Source: JAGXRK01 sp963804005
GTDB lineage: Bacteria > Bacteroidota > Ignavibacteria > Ignavibacteriales > Ignavibacteriaceae
Direction: 5' to 3'
Assembly (NCBI GenBank): GCA_963804005.1
Contig: CAWDOP010000014.1
Span: forward strand, 161,104-225,103
DNA length: 64,000 nt
Shown here: positions 28,309-38,093 of the stretch, piece after piece
Numbering within the stretch: the stretch's first letter is position 1
Layout: each line of letters starts with the position of its first letter
Notes under the pieces: generated by a model
Seen by the model: only the letters and a program-made list of their open reading frames with translations
Told to the model about the DNA's origin: nothing
Databases searched by the model: none
Made by a program: the position numbers and the translations under genes

Positions 28309-29071
28309 AAATTCTACTAAAGACAGAAAACCTAAATTACGATGCGCCTTCAAATGAAGTATTTGGGAAAGGTAAAGAACTTTAAAATATTAAATAATAT
28401 TTCATTTGAATTGTTTGAAAATGAAATACTTGGTATTGCAGGTGAGTCGGGCAGCGGGAAAACAACCTTAGCAAAATTATTAGCCGGAGTAATTTCTTCT
28501 AATAATGGAAAGTTAACTTTTGATTTCAACAATGACTGGTCTGGAATAAAAACAAAACCAGTTCAAATTTTATTTCAGAACAGCAGTGAGATAATAAATC
28601 CAATCCGTAAAGTTGGAGAGATAATTGAAGAAGCAATAAGAATAAAATTTGGTGAAAAAGTAAATTCTAATGAAATGATATTAAGTTCTCTGAAATTGGT
28701 TGGATTAAATGAAGATTTTGCTGCAAGAAGAGGGTTTGAACTAAGCGGCGGTGAACAGCAGCGCGTTGCACTTGCCAGAATAATTTCAGTTGAACCGGAG
28801 ATATTGATTCTTGATGAACCTTTTTCGGCTCAGGATGTTGAATCGCAAGTTAAATTTTTTAAAACTCATAAAAAAAATATCTGGCGAAAAGAAAATTACA
28901 CTTATTATAGTTTCACACGATTTGAATTTATTAAAATTATTATGTAACCGTATAATGATATTATCTAAGGGCGAAATTGTGGAGATTGATGAAACTGAAA
29001 AAATATTTTCTCACACCAAAATCAGAGTTTACCAAGCAGCTTATAAAAGCTTCATCACTAGAATTAGATAA
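28305..29071 (+). CDS. Peptide ABC transporter ATP-binding protein, DppF type (frameshifted)
   Basis: The second ATPase of the importer, about 255 residues. The ATG at 28305 is preferred; the frame shifts near 28383 at TTTAAAA and again near 28865 within T- and A-runs. Walker A is GESGSGKTT, the signature LSGGEQQRVALARI, Walker B ILILDEPFSAQD, and the H-loop IIVSHDLNLL is read only after the second shift. Both breaks lie at homopolymers, as expected for sequencing error. It is coupled to the DppD-type gene by a 4-nt overlap. Confidence 0.85.
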
Positions 29072-29231
29072 TTTATAACATTTCTCAATTGTTTAATGCT
29101 CAAAAACAAACGCAGATAAGAATTCTTAAATTAAAAGGAATATCATTCCAGACATTTGATTATGAAGTAAGTGATGATGATTTGAAAGACTTGATTAACG
29201 AGTGGGTATTCGAATCTGATTTGAAAATAAT

Positions 29232-29921
29232 TTACTTTGTTAACTTTCTAAACAATTCCACATCTGTCCTTGTTGTTACTTTAAAATTAAAAACAGAACC
29301 TTCAACAATATGAACTCTTTTCCCTGTTCGTTTTACAAGAACTGATTCATCGGTTCCTATAAAATTTTCTTTATATGCTTTGTTCATAGCTCTTAGAAGA
29401 TCTTTGTATTTGAAAATCTGCGGTGTTTGAACATAGTAAACTTCATCTCTGTTTAGATATTCTTTAACTATTTCGTTTCCTTTTATCAAAGTATCTTTTG
29501 CTTTGATGCAAACGAGTGCATTTCCTTTTTTCTTTGCAGTATTTATTGCATTAGTTAGAATTTCATTTGGAAGTAATGCCCGTGCAGCATCGTGAACAAC
29601 AATTAGATCATTTGGCTCCGCTTCCGATGATAACAGCGCATTGTAAACAGAATCCTGTCTTGTTGCACCGCCTTCAACAATAAGTTTTAGTTTGCTGAGT
29701 CTGTATTTTTTCACAAGCTTTATCAGCATATCAAAATATTCCGGTTCGGCAGCAACAATTATTTTATCAATCAGCTTATTCTTTTGAAACGTCTGAAGTG
29801 TGTAAACGATTAATTCTTTACCATTAATCTTAAGATATTGTTTAGGAGTGGCAGTACCTTTTATGGTATTGCCAGCTCTTAAACCTTTACCACCGGCGGG
29901 AATTATTGCAATGGTTTTCAT
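29232..29921 (-). CDS. ispD: 2-C-methyl-D-erythritol 4-phosphate cytidylyltransferase
   Basis: A 229-residue IspD, which makes CDP-ME from MEP and CTP in the non-mevalonate isoprenoid pathway. Seen are the nucleotide-binding start PAGGKGLRAG, PKQYLKINGKELIVYTL, the metal-binding VHDAARALL, and VQTPQIFKYKDL. Length is normal. It lies 6 nt downstream of queA, so they share a transcript. Confidence 0.95.
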   Translation of the reverse strand: MKTIAIIPAGGKGLRAGNTIKGTATPKQYLKINGKELIVYTLQTFQKNKLIDKIIVAAEPEYFDMLIKLVKKYRLSKLKLIVEGGATRQDSVYNALLSSEAEPNDLIVVHDAARALLPNEILTNAINTAKKKGNALVCIKAKDTLIKGNEIVKEYLNRDEVYYVQTPQIFKYKDLLRAMNKAYKENFIGTDESVLVKRTGKRVHIVEGSVFNFKVTTRTDVELFRKLTK

Positions 29922-29927
29922 ATCATT

Positions 29928-30959
29928 TTATAAAATTAGCATTGCATCGCCATAGCTGAGAAAGCGATATTTTTCTTTTAATGCTTTTTTATAGCCTTTC
30001 ATCATAAAGTCAGTCTCAGCAAAAGCTCCGGCAAGCATTAACAATGTTGATTCCGGAGCGTGAAAGTTTGTAATCAACTTACTTGTAATTTTGAATACAT
30101 AAGGCGGATAAATGAACTTATCAGTCCATCCTTTTCCCTGTTTAACAAAACCATCAGCAGTTGTACTTGTTTCAAGAGCACGGCAAGCACTAGTTCCAAC
30201 CACAAATATATTTTTTTTGTGATGCATGGCTTTATTAATTACATCTGCAGAGTGCGCAGAAATTTCATAATACTCAGAATCCATTTTATGCTTTGTAAGA
30301 TCTTCCACTTCAACCGAACGAAATGTTCCCAAACCTATATGAAGAATTACGGGAACAATTTTAACTCCCTTTTTCTCAATTTTACTTATAAGCTTATGAG
30401 TGAAATGAAGACCTGCTGTTGGAGCAGCAACTGCACCATCAACTTTAGCGTAAACAGTCTGATAGTTTTCTTTATCTTGTGGTTCCGGTTCGCGTTTGAT
30501 GTATGGTGGAAGCGGAGTTAATCCTAATTTTTCTACTGCATGATAAACTCCGGTTTTATTAAAACGAACAGTTCTTCCTCGTGAAGTAGTATTATCAATA
30601 ACCTCACACCAGAGATGATCGTCGAAATAAATTTTATTGCCAATTCTAACTTTACGAGCCGGATCAACAATAACATCCCAGATACAATCTTCTTTGTTTA
30701 ATTCACGCAACAGAAACACTTCTATCTTTGCATTAGTTTTCTCTTTCTTACCAAACAATCTTGCCTGAAACACACGTGTTTCATTCACAACCATCACATC
30801 ACCCTCTGCCATATAATCGACAACTTTAGTGAATTTCTTATCTCCAATTTCCCCTGTCTCACGGTTTAGAACCATAAGTTTAGCTTTATCCCTTGGACTA
30901 ACCGGATACTTTGCGATGGCTGTCTTGGGTAAATTGTATTTGAAATCTGTTAATTTCAT
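29928..30959 (-). CDS. queA: SAM:tRNA ribosyltransferase-isomerase (queuosine synthesis)
   Basis: A 343-residue QueA, which transfers and isomerises the ribosyl part of S-adenosylmethionine onto preQ1-tRNA to form epoxyqueuosine. Family motifs are FKYNLPKTAIAKYPV at the start, VAAPTAGLHFT, FVVGTSACRALE and ITNFHAPESTLLMLAGAFA. Full length. It starts the queA-ispD unit; a terminator upstream separates it from ppdK. Confidence 0.95.
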   Translation of the reverse strand: MKLTDFKYNLPKTAIAKYPVSPRDKAKLMVLNRETGEIGDKKFTKVVDYMAEGDVMVVNETRVFQARLFGKKEKTNAKIEVFLLRELNKEDCIWDVIVDPARKVRIGNKIYFDDHLWCEVIDNTTSRGRTVRFNKTGVYHAVEKLGLTPLPPYIKREPEPQDKENYQTVYAKVDGAVAAPTAGLHFTHKLISKIEKKGVKIVPVILHIGLGTFRSVEVEDLTKHKMDSEYYEISAHSADVINKAMHHKKNIFVVGTSACRALETSTTADGFVKQGKGWTDKFIYPPYVFKITSKLITNFHAPESTLLMLAGAFAETDFMMKGYKKALKEKYRFLSYGDAMLIL

Positions 30960-30994
30960 TCTTCCTGCCTTAATTAGTTATGTTTATGACAAGG

Positions 30995-31024
30995 AAAAAA
31001 CCGGAAACTTAAAAACATTTCCGG
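30995..31024 (-). terminator. Rho-independent terminator after ppdK
   Basis: Read on the minus strand, CCGGAAA (31018-31024) pairs with TTTCCGG (31001-31007) around a 10-nt loop, immediately followed by a run of six T (30995-31000). It lies 20 nt past the ppdK stop and ends that transcript before queA. Confidence 0.88.
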
Positions 31025-31044
31025 CTCAATCCTTAATTAATTTA

Positions 31045-33846
31045 TTATTTCTTTTTTGATGCTTTAGCTTTGTCAGCTTTTTTAACTGTCTTCTTTACTT
31101 GTTTCTTTGCTGGTTTAGATTTAGCTTTTTCATTAAGAACCGCTCTGGCTGCAGCTAATCTTGCAATCGGTACTCTGAATGGAGAACAGCTTACATAGTC
31201 CATTCCTACTCTGTGACAGAATTCCACGGACGAAGGTTCACCTCCATGCTCGCCGCAGATTCCGACTTTAAGATCAGGTTTGGTTGATCTTCCTTTATCG
31301 GTTCCCATCTTAACAAGTTGACCAACACCTGATTGATCTAATGCCTCAAACGGATCGTTTGGCAGTATTTCATTCTGAACATAAAGCGGTAAGAATTTAC
31401 CTGCGTCATCACGTGATAAACCAAATGTAGTTTGGGTCAGATCGTTTGTTCCGAAACTGAAGAACTCTGCACGTTCAGCTATTTCATCAGCGGTTACACA
31501 GGCACGGGGAAGTTCGATCATTGTTCCTACAAGATAACTGATCTTCTTTCCCTTTTCCTGCATTACTTCTTTTGCTACTCTTCTAACAATATCTTCCTGA
31601 AGTTTGAATTCATTAACATGACTTGTTAACGGAATCATTATTTCGGGTTTTACTTTCATACCTTCATTAGCAACATTAACTGCTGCTTCGATGATTGCAC
31701 GAGCCTGCATTTCTGTTATTTCAGGGTATAATACACCTAAACGGCAGCCTCTAAATCCAAGCATAGGATTGAACTCATGCAGACTTTCAATCTTTTCTCT
31801 GAGTTTGGTTTCAGATATTCGCAATGCATTTGCAAGTTCTTCTATGTCTTTTGCAGAATGCGGTAAGAATTCATGCAAAGGCGGATCTAAAGTTCTGATT
31901 GTTACTGGATATCCGTCCATAGCTCTGAATATTCCTTCAAAGTCTTCTCTTTGAAGAGGAAGAAGTTCAGCCAGAGCGGTTTTTCTTTCAGCAACTGTAT
32001 CTGCAACAATCATTTTTCTTACAGACATAATTCTTTTTTCACCAAAGAACATATGTTCTGTCCGGCATAGTCCGATACCTTCAGCGCCAAAAGCAATAGC
32101 ATTTGATGACTGATCAGGCTGATCAGCATTTGTTCTTACCTTCATTGTTCTGATCTTATCTGCCCAGGTCATTAAGCTGTTGTAAGTATTGAACACCGGT
32201 GAATCTTTTGCATCAAGAGTTTTAGTTATAAGAACCTGAATTACTTCAGAAGGTTTGGTTTCAAGTTTTCCTTCAATCACTTCACCGGTAGATCCATCTA
32301 TTGAGATGTAATCACCTTCTCTGACAACGGTATCCATTCCATCAACAGTGATGGTTCTTTCTTTATAGTTGATCTTCAATGCACCGCAACCGGCAACACA
32401 AACCTTTCCCATTTGACGTGCAACAAGTGCAGCGTGGGAGGTCATTCCGCCTCTTGCTGTAAGAATACCTTCTGAAGCGTCCATTCCTTTAATGTCTTCA
32501 GGAGAAGTTTCAATTCTTACAAGAATAATTTTATCACCGTTCTTAGCCATCTCTTCTGCATCCTGAGCGCTTAATGCAACCTTACCCGATGCAGCACCAG
32601 GACCAGCATTTAATCCTTTAGCAAGAAGTTTTCCTGATTCAACTGCTTTTCTTTTTTCTTCAATATCGAAGATTGGTCTTAATAATTGATTTAACTGATT
32701 AGGTTCAATTCTTAAGATCGCTTGTTCTTTGGTAATTAATTTTTCCTTCACCATATCAACAGCCATTTGAATAGCCGCAAATCCGGTTCTCTTTCCAACA
32801 CGGCATTGAAGCATCCAGAGTTTGCCTTGCTGAATAGTGAACTCAAGGTCCATCATATCTTTATAGTGTTTATCAAGTATTTTTCTGTACTTATCAAGCT
32901 CTTTGTAAAGTACAGGAGACTCTTTTTCAAGTTGAGCAATTGGAAGAGGAGTACGTGTACCGGCAACAACATCTTCTCCCTGGGCATTAAATAAATATTC
33001 ACCGTAGAAAACATTTTCGCCAGAGGCAGGGTCACGTGTAAATGCAACACCTGTTCCGGAATCTTCTCCCATATTTCCAAATACCATCGATTGAATGTTA
33101 ACAGCAGTTCCCCAGCTTGCCGGAATGTTATTAAGCTTGCGGTAAACAATTGCTCTTTCATTCATCCATGAATTAAACACTGCACCGGCAGAACCCCATA
33201 GCTGTTCCATTGGGTCATCAGGAAAATCATTTCCTGTTTTTTCTTTAATTGCAATCTTGAACTCAGCGACTAATTCTTTCAAATCGTCAGCTGAAAGTTC
33301 GGTATCAAGCGTAATGCCCTTTGCTTCTTTCTTTGCATCCATTATAACTTCAAACGGATCGTGTTCGTGCTTGTCAACAGGCTTCAACCCGAGCACTACA
33401 TCACCATACATTTGGACAAATCTTCTATATGAATCATAAACAAAGCGAGGATTGTTTGTTTTTTCAATTAATGCCTGAACAGTAATATCATTCAAACCAA
33501 GATTTAGAACTGTATCCATCATTCCCGGCATTGATGCACGTGCTCCTGAACGAACTGAAAGAAGAAGAGGATTTTTATGATCGCCAAATACTGCGCCCAT
33601 TTCCTTTTCAACTTTTTTAAGAGCATCAACAACCTGAGATTTTAACTCTTTAGGATATTTCTTTTTGTTATCGTAATAGTATGTACAGAGTTCTGTAGTA
33701 ATTGTGAATCCAGCTGGAACAGGAAGACCGATATTAACCATCTCGGCAAGATTTGCACCTTTACCACCGAGAAGCCCTTTCATATCGGCTTTTCCTTCAG
33801 CTTTTTTGCCTCCGAAGAAGTAAACGTATTTCTGAGTTTTAGCCAT
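31045..33846 (-). CDS. ppdK: Pyruvate, phosphate dikinase
   Basis: A 933-residue PPDK interconverting pyruvate, ATP and phosphate with PEP, AMP and pyrophosphate. The N-terminal nucleotide-binding domain begins YVYFFGGKKAEGKADMKGLLGGKGANL. The central phosphohistidine site is GGMTSHAALVARQMG. The C-terminal TIM barrel has FSFGTNDLTQTTFG and GICGEHGGEP with the catalytic Cys. About 30 extra residues follow, very rich in Lys and Ala, which most relatives lack. GGAGG precedes the ATG. It is 45 nt downstream of lpxK. Confidence 0.96.
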   Translation of the reverse strand: MAKTQKYVYFFGGKKAEGKADMKGLLGGKGANLAEMVNIGLPVPAGFTITTELCTYYYDNKKKYPKELKSQVVDALKKVEKEMGAVFGDHKNPLLLSVRSGARASMPGMMDTVLNLGLNDITVQALIEKTNNPRFVYDSYRRFVQMYGDVVLGLKPVDKHEHDPFEVIMDAKKEAKGITLDTELSADDLKELVAEFKIAIKEKTGNDFPDDPMEQLWGSAGAVFNSWMNERAIVYRKLNNIPASWGTAVNIQSMVFGNMGEDSGTGVAFTRDPASGENVFYGEYLFNAQGEDVVAGTRTPLPIAQLEKESPVLYKELDKYRKILDKHYKDMMDLEFTIQQGKLWMLQCRVGKRTGFAAIQMAVDMVKEKLITKEQAILRIEPNQLNQLLRPIFDIEEKRKAVESGKLLAKGLNAGPGAASGKVALSAQDAEEMAKNGDKIILVRIETSPEDIKGMDASEGILTARGGMTSHAALVARQMGKVCVAGCGALKINYKERTITVDGMDTVVREGDYISIDGSTGEVIEGKLETKPSEVIQVLITKTLDAKDSPVFNTYNSLMTWADKIRTMKVRTNADQPDQSSNAIAFGAEGIGLCRTEHMFFGEKRIMSVRKMIVADTVAERKTALAELLPLQREDFEGIFRAMDGYPVTIRTLDPPLHEFLPHSAKDIEELANALRISETKLREKIESLHEFNPMLGFRGCRLGVLYPEITEMQARAIIEAAVNVANEGMKVKPEIMIPLTSHVNEFKLQEDIVRRVAKEVMQEKGKKISYLVGTMIELPRACVTADEIAERAEFFSFGTNDLTQTTFGLSRDDAGKFLPLYVQNEILPNDPFEALDQSGVGQLVKMGTDKGRSTKPDLKVGICGEHGGEPSSVEFCHRVGMDYVSCSPFRVPIARLAAARAVLNEKAKSKPAKKQVKKTVKKADKAKASKKK

Positions 33847-33891
33847 TTGTATAACCTCCGTAGTGTTTTATCGTTTAGCTAACTATTATAA

Positions 33892-34938
33892 TTAGTCGTT
33901 TAGTTTATTAATTAAATATTGTTTGAATGATTCTTCTTCATCCACACATAATTTTATTTTCAAATAAAAGATATCGATATCATCAAATTCTATTGAGTAT
34001 TTGATAAGCTTAACTGCATCCTTCTCCGTTGTTATAACAGAGTGAGAATTTGTTGCATAAAATTCTTTACGAATCCGCTGCACTTCTTTTAATGTATATT
34101 CTTTATGATCTCTAAAAATTATCTGATTATTTACTTCAACACCCGATTGCTTAAGAACCTTTAGAAACGATTCGGGGTTAGCAATTCCTGAGACAATCAA
34201 TCCTTTCTGTCCGTCAAATTCTTTAATGCTGTATTCAATATTTTTTGCAACATCTACAAAGCCTATTGCCTCATAGTATGAAGTAAAAACCTTTTTATCT
34301 TTTAGGAAAACTTTTCGTTTAGGAATTATTTCTTCTTTATCAGAAAATTTTCTGTTAAGTATTACTACATCGGCTCTGCTAATAGAGTCAAAACTTTCTC
34401 TCATAATTCCTGCCGGCAAATGATTATGAACAAACATATCATAGTTGTTGAAAAAATTTTGTTCAATAATTAAAAGATCAATATCCCGCTTTATCCATCT
34501 GTGTTGAAATGCATCATCAAGTACAATTGTATCAACACCTGTATCCTTAATCAGTCTTTTTGCTCCCTGAACACGCCTTTCACAAACCGCAGCCGGAACA
34601 TTAGTTTCACTTGCAGTGTGATACATTTCATCACCGGATTGGTCAACTGTTGAAAGCATTTTCGTTCCATCTGACACAAGCAGATAACCAATTGATGATC
34701 TTCCATATCCACGGCTTAATACACCAACTTTTTTGTTAACTGATTTTAAAAATTCAACAAGATAAATTACCATTGGTGTTTTACCTGAGCCGCCAACTGT
34801 TAAGTTTCCCACAGATATGACTTTTGATTTAACCTGAACAGCTTTAAAAATATTCTTGTCAAAGAACAGATTTCTTAAACGGATAATAAATCCGTAAACA
34901 GGTGCAAAAGGAAGCAGTATGAATCTTAAAAAATTCAT
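33892..34938 (-). CDS. lpxK: Tetraacyldisaccharide 4'-kinase
   Basis: A 348-residue LpxK, the inner membrane kinase that phosphorylates the lipid A precursor at the 4' position. Visible are an N-terminal membrane-associated helix, the Walker A-like TVGGSGKTPM, LSRGYGRSS, and VLDDAFQHRWIKRDIDLLII. It lies 2 nt after the DUF374 acyltransferase gene and near lpxB, a lipid A cluster. Confidence 0.94.
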   Translation of the reverse strand: MNFLRFILLPFAPVYGFIIRLRNLFFDKNIFKAVQVKSKVISVGNLTVGGSGKTPMVIYLVEFLKSVNKKVGVLSRGYGRSSIGYLLVSDGTKMLSTVDQSGDEMYHTASETNVPAAVCERRVQGAKRLIKDTGVDTIVLDDAFQHRWIKRDIDLLIIEQNFFNNYDMFVHNHLPAGIMRESFDSISRADVVILNRKFSDKEEIIPKRKVFLKDKKVFTSYYEAIGFVDVAKNIEYSIKEFDGQKGLIVSGIANPESFLKVLKQSGVEVNNQIIFRDHKEYTLKEVQRIRKEFYATNSHSVITTEKDAVKLIKYSIEFDDIDIFYLKIKLCVDEEESFKQYLINKLND

Positions 34939-34940
34939 TG

Positions 34941-35598
34941 TTATGAAAATCTTCCTGCTTCATTTTGCAGTTCAATCAATTTCTCTTCACAGTTCAAGAT
35001 CATTTCGGATGTTTCTTCATAACTTAAATTTTTATCAACATAAATTGGTTCCGAATAAAATGCATTAGCTTTTGTAAAGAAATATGGAACATGGAAATTA
35101 TCCCAACTCTTCAACAATTTCTTTTTTCTGAATCCTATACCTAAAAGCACCAACGGTATTCCACTTTTCTTTGCGGCTATTACTGCTCCGGCTTTAAATT
35201 TATGAACCGGTCCGCGAGGTCCGTCAGGTGTTACTGCAATGAATATTTATTTTTGCGTAATCAATCATAATTCCAAGTGCCACATCGCCGCCTTTGCTGC
35301 TTGAACCTCTAACCACTTGATAACCCCAATGTTTAAGCTGCTTTGCAAGAAGATCGCCGTCTTTACTTTTACTTGTTAACGCTGCAGAATTTTTTCTGCC
35401 ATGCAAATACCAGGAAAGCAGCATTGTTTCGTGCCAAAAAGCAATTACATAATTCTGATTGTTTTCTTCTAATCGATCTATAACTTCTTTATTCTTAAAA
35501 TTTATTCTCAATGACTTACACAATAAGTCAACACTATTGGTAAGGAATATATTCCCTACAAATCTTAATGTATTCTGTTTAATCTCTTTAAGCTTCAT
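34941..35598 (-). CDS. DUF374-type lysophospholipid acyltransferase (frameshifted)
   Basis: About 219 residues. The N-terminal part has IAFWHETMLLSWYL (HxxxxL-type acyltransferase core) and GYQVVRGSSSKGG; after a frame break near 35245 the protein continues ITPDGPRGPVHKFKAGAVIAA, a conserved DUF374 motif, to the stop at 34941. DUF374 proteins are lipid A or phospholipid acyltransferases often placed beside LPS genes, as here between lpxB and lpxK. The second half is well conserved, so the break is probably a sequence error. Confidence 0.82.
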
Positions 35599-35601
35599 TA
35601 A

Positions 35602-36736
35602 TCAAATTGTAAATTGCTTTTGCTGCATTTGTAGAAGCATTTTTTTCACCAAGTTCTTTCTGATTTCACCAAGTTTTGATCTCATCTTTTCATATAAAGA
35701 ACTATCTGATAATATTCTTTTGCTTTCATTATAAATTTTATCTGAGTTCACATCTCCCTGAACTAATTCCGGAACAACATTTTCATTAAGAATAATATTT
35801 GCCATTCCAATGTTTTTAACTTTAACCAGAAATTTTCCGATACGATATGTTATACCACTTGTCTTATAAACAATGACCATCGGAAGCTGCATCAATCCGG
35901 CTTCAAGTGTTGATGTACCGGATTTTATAATTCCAAATTTTGCATTTTTAAGAAAATCATAGGTAAACCCTCTTATTAAATTAAACCTATGATGCTCTTT
36001 ATATTTTTCAAACAATTCCTCATCAAGATTTGCAGAACAAGCAACTACAACCTGTAAATTAAACTCGTCCGCTAATCGTGTGGCTGCTTTTATTGTTTCA
36101 GGAAATATTTCTTCAATTTCGTGATTTCTGCTTCCGGGTAGAATCAATAAAATTTCTTTTGACTTGATCAAGATTAAATTTTTGTTTCAACTCATCTTTT
36201 GATAAAAAATTATATTGATTCAATCTTTCAATAAGCGGATGACCGACAAACATTGCATCAACGTTATTTTCTTTATAAAGTTTTTCTTCAAACGGAAAAA
36301 CTACCAGCATTTTTTTTACAAGTGCACGAATTTTTTTTATTCTTCCACTGCCCCATGCCCAAATCTGCGGAGAGATATAATAAATTATATCAACATCATT
36401 TGCTTTAAGCTTCTTTGCTAAGTTCAGGTTGAAGCCGGGATAGTCAATCAGTACTGCATATTTTGTTTTTCTTTTTTCAACTTCGTTAAGTATATCACTT
36501 TTAACTTTTCGTATGAAAGGAAGATGTTTAACAACTTCTGCAAATCCCATAAAAGCCATTTTGTTGAGATGGTAGATAATCTCAACTCCGGCTTCTTTCA
36601 TTTTATCACCCCCGATACCAAATAATTTAATATCGCTATCAAGAACTTTTAATTCTTTAATAAGTGCCGCTGCATGAAGGTCACCAGACACTTCACCGGC
36701 AATAATCAAAATATTTTTATTCTTTATTTTACTCAT
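35602..36736 (-). CDS. lpxB: Lipid-A-disaccharide synthase (frameshifted)
   Basis: About 378 residues of LpxB, a GT19 glycosyltransferase joining UDP-diacylglucosamine and lipid X. The first part shows AGEVSGDLHAAALIKEL, GIGGDKMKEAGVE and YYISPQIWAWG. A frame break near 36160 leads into LLILPGSRNHEIEEIFP, then GTSTLEAGLMQLPMVIVYK. All signature motifs are kept, so a single-base error is the likely explanation. It overlaps the methyltransferase gene by 1 nt and is followed 3 nt later by the acyltransferase. Confidence 0.88.
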
Positions 36737-37332
36737 TAAAAAATGTTATTAACTCTCAGATACCATTTAATAATTATTAGTAATGCAACAGTTACGAATG
36801 CCTGCAATGTTCGTGTCTCAGACTTCAATCCCATATTTAATTTGAATGTCGGTTGTTCAACTCCATTTACTGTATAGGGAGTTAATCTTGGGAAAAACCG
36901 CGGAACATTCTGCAAATAAAGTTGATACGCATTAGTAAATTTCTTTTCAAGGAAAGCTTCTTCCTCTTTAACAATAAGATGATATTGCAAAACAAAAAAT
37001 AAAAGTGCAACTATCTGCAGATAAGGAAAAAAAGCATAAGACATTATGCCGAGTCCAAAGTACATTAAAATATTTCCGACATAAAGCGGATTGCGAACAT
37101 AAGCGAAGGGTCCACTAATTACTAAATAAGTTCCGCCGACACCACCGGTTGTTCTTGTTTCGCTTCCAGCCCAACTTACACCCCACAATCGAATTAGTTC
37201 CCCGCAAAGTGCAATAACAAAACCTATTATTAAAGTTGCTACTGTTGCGTCTTCAAATACCAGCATGAGAATAAGAAACGGTATTGGTGTGTAGCTTCTG
37301 TAATTAAAAAACTTTTTTGCTAATTGTGACAT
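36736..37332 (-). CDS. Isoprenylcysteine carboxyl methyltransferase-like membrane protein
   Basis: A 198-residue membrane protein with about five helices. The motif GPFAYVRNPLYVGNILMYFG and the later EEEAFLEKKF are typical of the ICMT/phospholipid methyltransferase (PEMT) superfamily, which methylates using SAM. The substrate in bacteria is usually unknown. It is in the same minus-strand run as lpxB. Confidence 0.82.
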   Translation of the reverse strand: MSQLAKKFFNYRSYTPIPFLILMLVFEDATVATLIIGFVIALCGELIRLWGVSWAGSETRTTGGVGGTYLVISGPFAYVRNPLYVGNILMYFGLGIMSYAFFPYLQIVALLFFVLQYHLIVKEEEAFLEKKFTNAYQLYLQNVPRFFPRLTPYTVNGVEQPTFKLNMGLKSETRTLQAFVTVALLIIIKWYLRVNNIF

Positions 37333-37369
37333 TTAATTGTTTTTCTTTCTCTTAATCTTTATTCTAATT

Positions 37370-38093
37370 TTACTCAACTATATATGCTACGCGTCTTTTC
37401 AATTCTGCCTGATGACTTTTTCTCAATTTTTTTCCAGTGATAAGATCATCAATCTTTTTTATAACACTGGTAAAATCTTTGAACGGTGAATATGAAATTC
37501 TTTCCTTTTCACAAAATTTCAGTAGACCATCTTTAGCGAAGATGTAATCGCAATACTGAGCCGATTCCTTGTCCGAGTTCCCATCACCGATGTAGAATGT
37601 ATAATCATCATCACTGCTGTTATCAAGTATATGATCTCTCTTGCAATTTGCAGATGTAGGAAAATCGGAATTAAAAAACGGATAGCCGGGAATTAATTTC
37701 CCCGTATCATCAAATGAAAGACTATTTGCATAATACTTTAACTCATTCAAATTTTCACGTGCGAATATTCTTTTAATGTAATAATCAAAGCCATCGCTAA
37801 GAACAACAAGGTCAATATTTTTTTCTTTGCAATATGAAACCATCAAATGAAAGGTTGTGTCCATTTTAAGTCCATCAATAAACGAGTCAAGCTCATTTTT
37901 ATCAATTGTCAGGAGTTGAACCGCAAAGCAAATCCCAGCATTCGCGAGATGAAATTTTGTCGTTCAATAAATCATCAATCACCGGAAGAACTTTTTCACT
38001 ATCACCAAACCTTGAAAAGATTGAGTCGCCGATATCCTGCTCTGTTATTGTGCCATCGAAATCAACAAATATTTTCAGTTCACGTTTTTTCAC
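37370..38093 (-). CDS. MtnX-like HAD-IB phosphatase (frameshifted)
   Basis: About 241 residues. The N-terminus has the HAD nucleophile motif FVDFDGTITEQD. After a frame break near 37905 it continues through VVLSDGFDYYIKR (motif II Ser) and FYIGDGNSDKESAQYCDYIFA (motif IV). This fits the 2-hydroxy-3-keto-5-methylthiopentenyl-1-phosphate phosphatase (MtnX)-like branch; whether it works in methionine salvage cannot be said because no other mtn gene is present. The start overlaps the preceding T9SS gene end by 4 nt. Confidence 0.82.

Noticed and set aside
29089..29313. 74-codon plus-strand ORF after the ABC ATPases
   Set aside because: It overlaps the end of ispD, starts with TTG without a ribosome-binding site, and shows no recognisable family.
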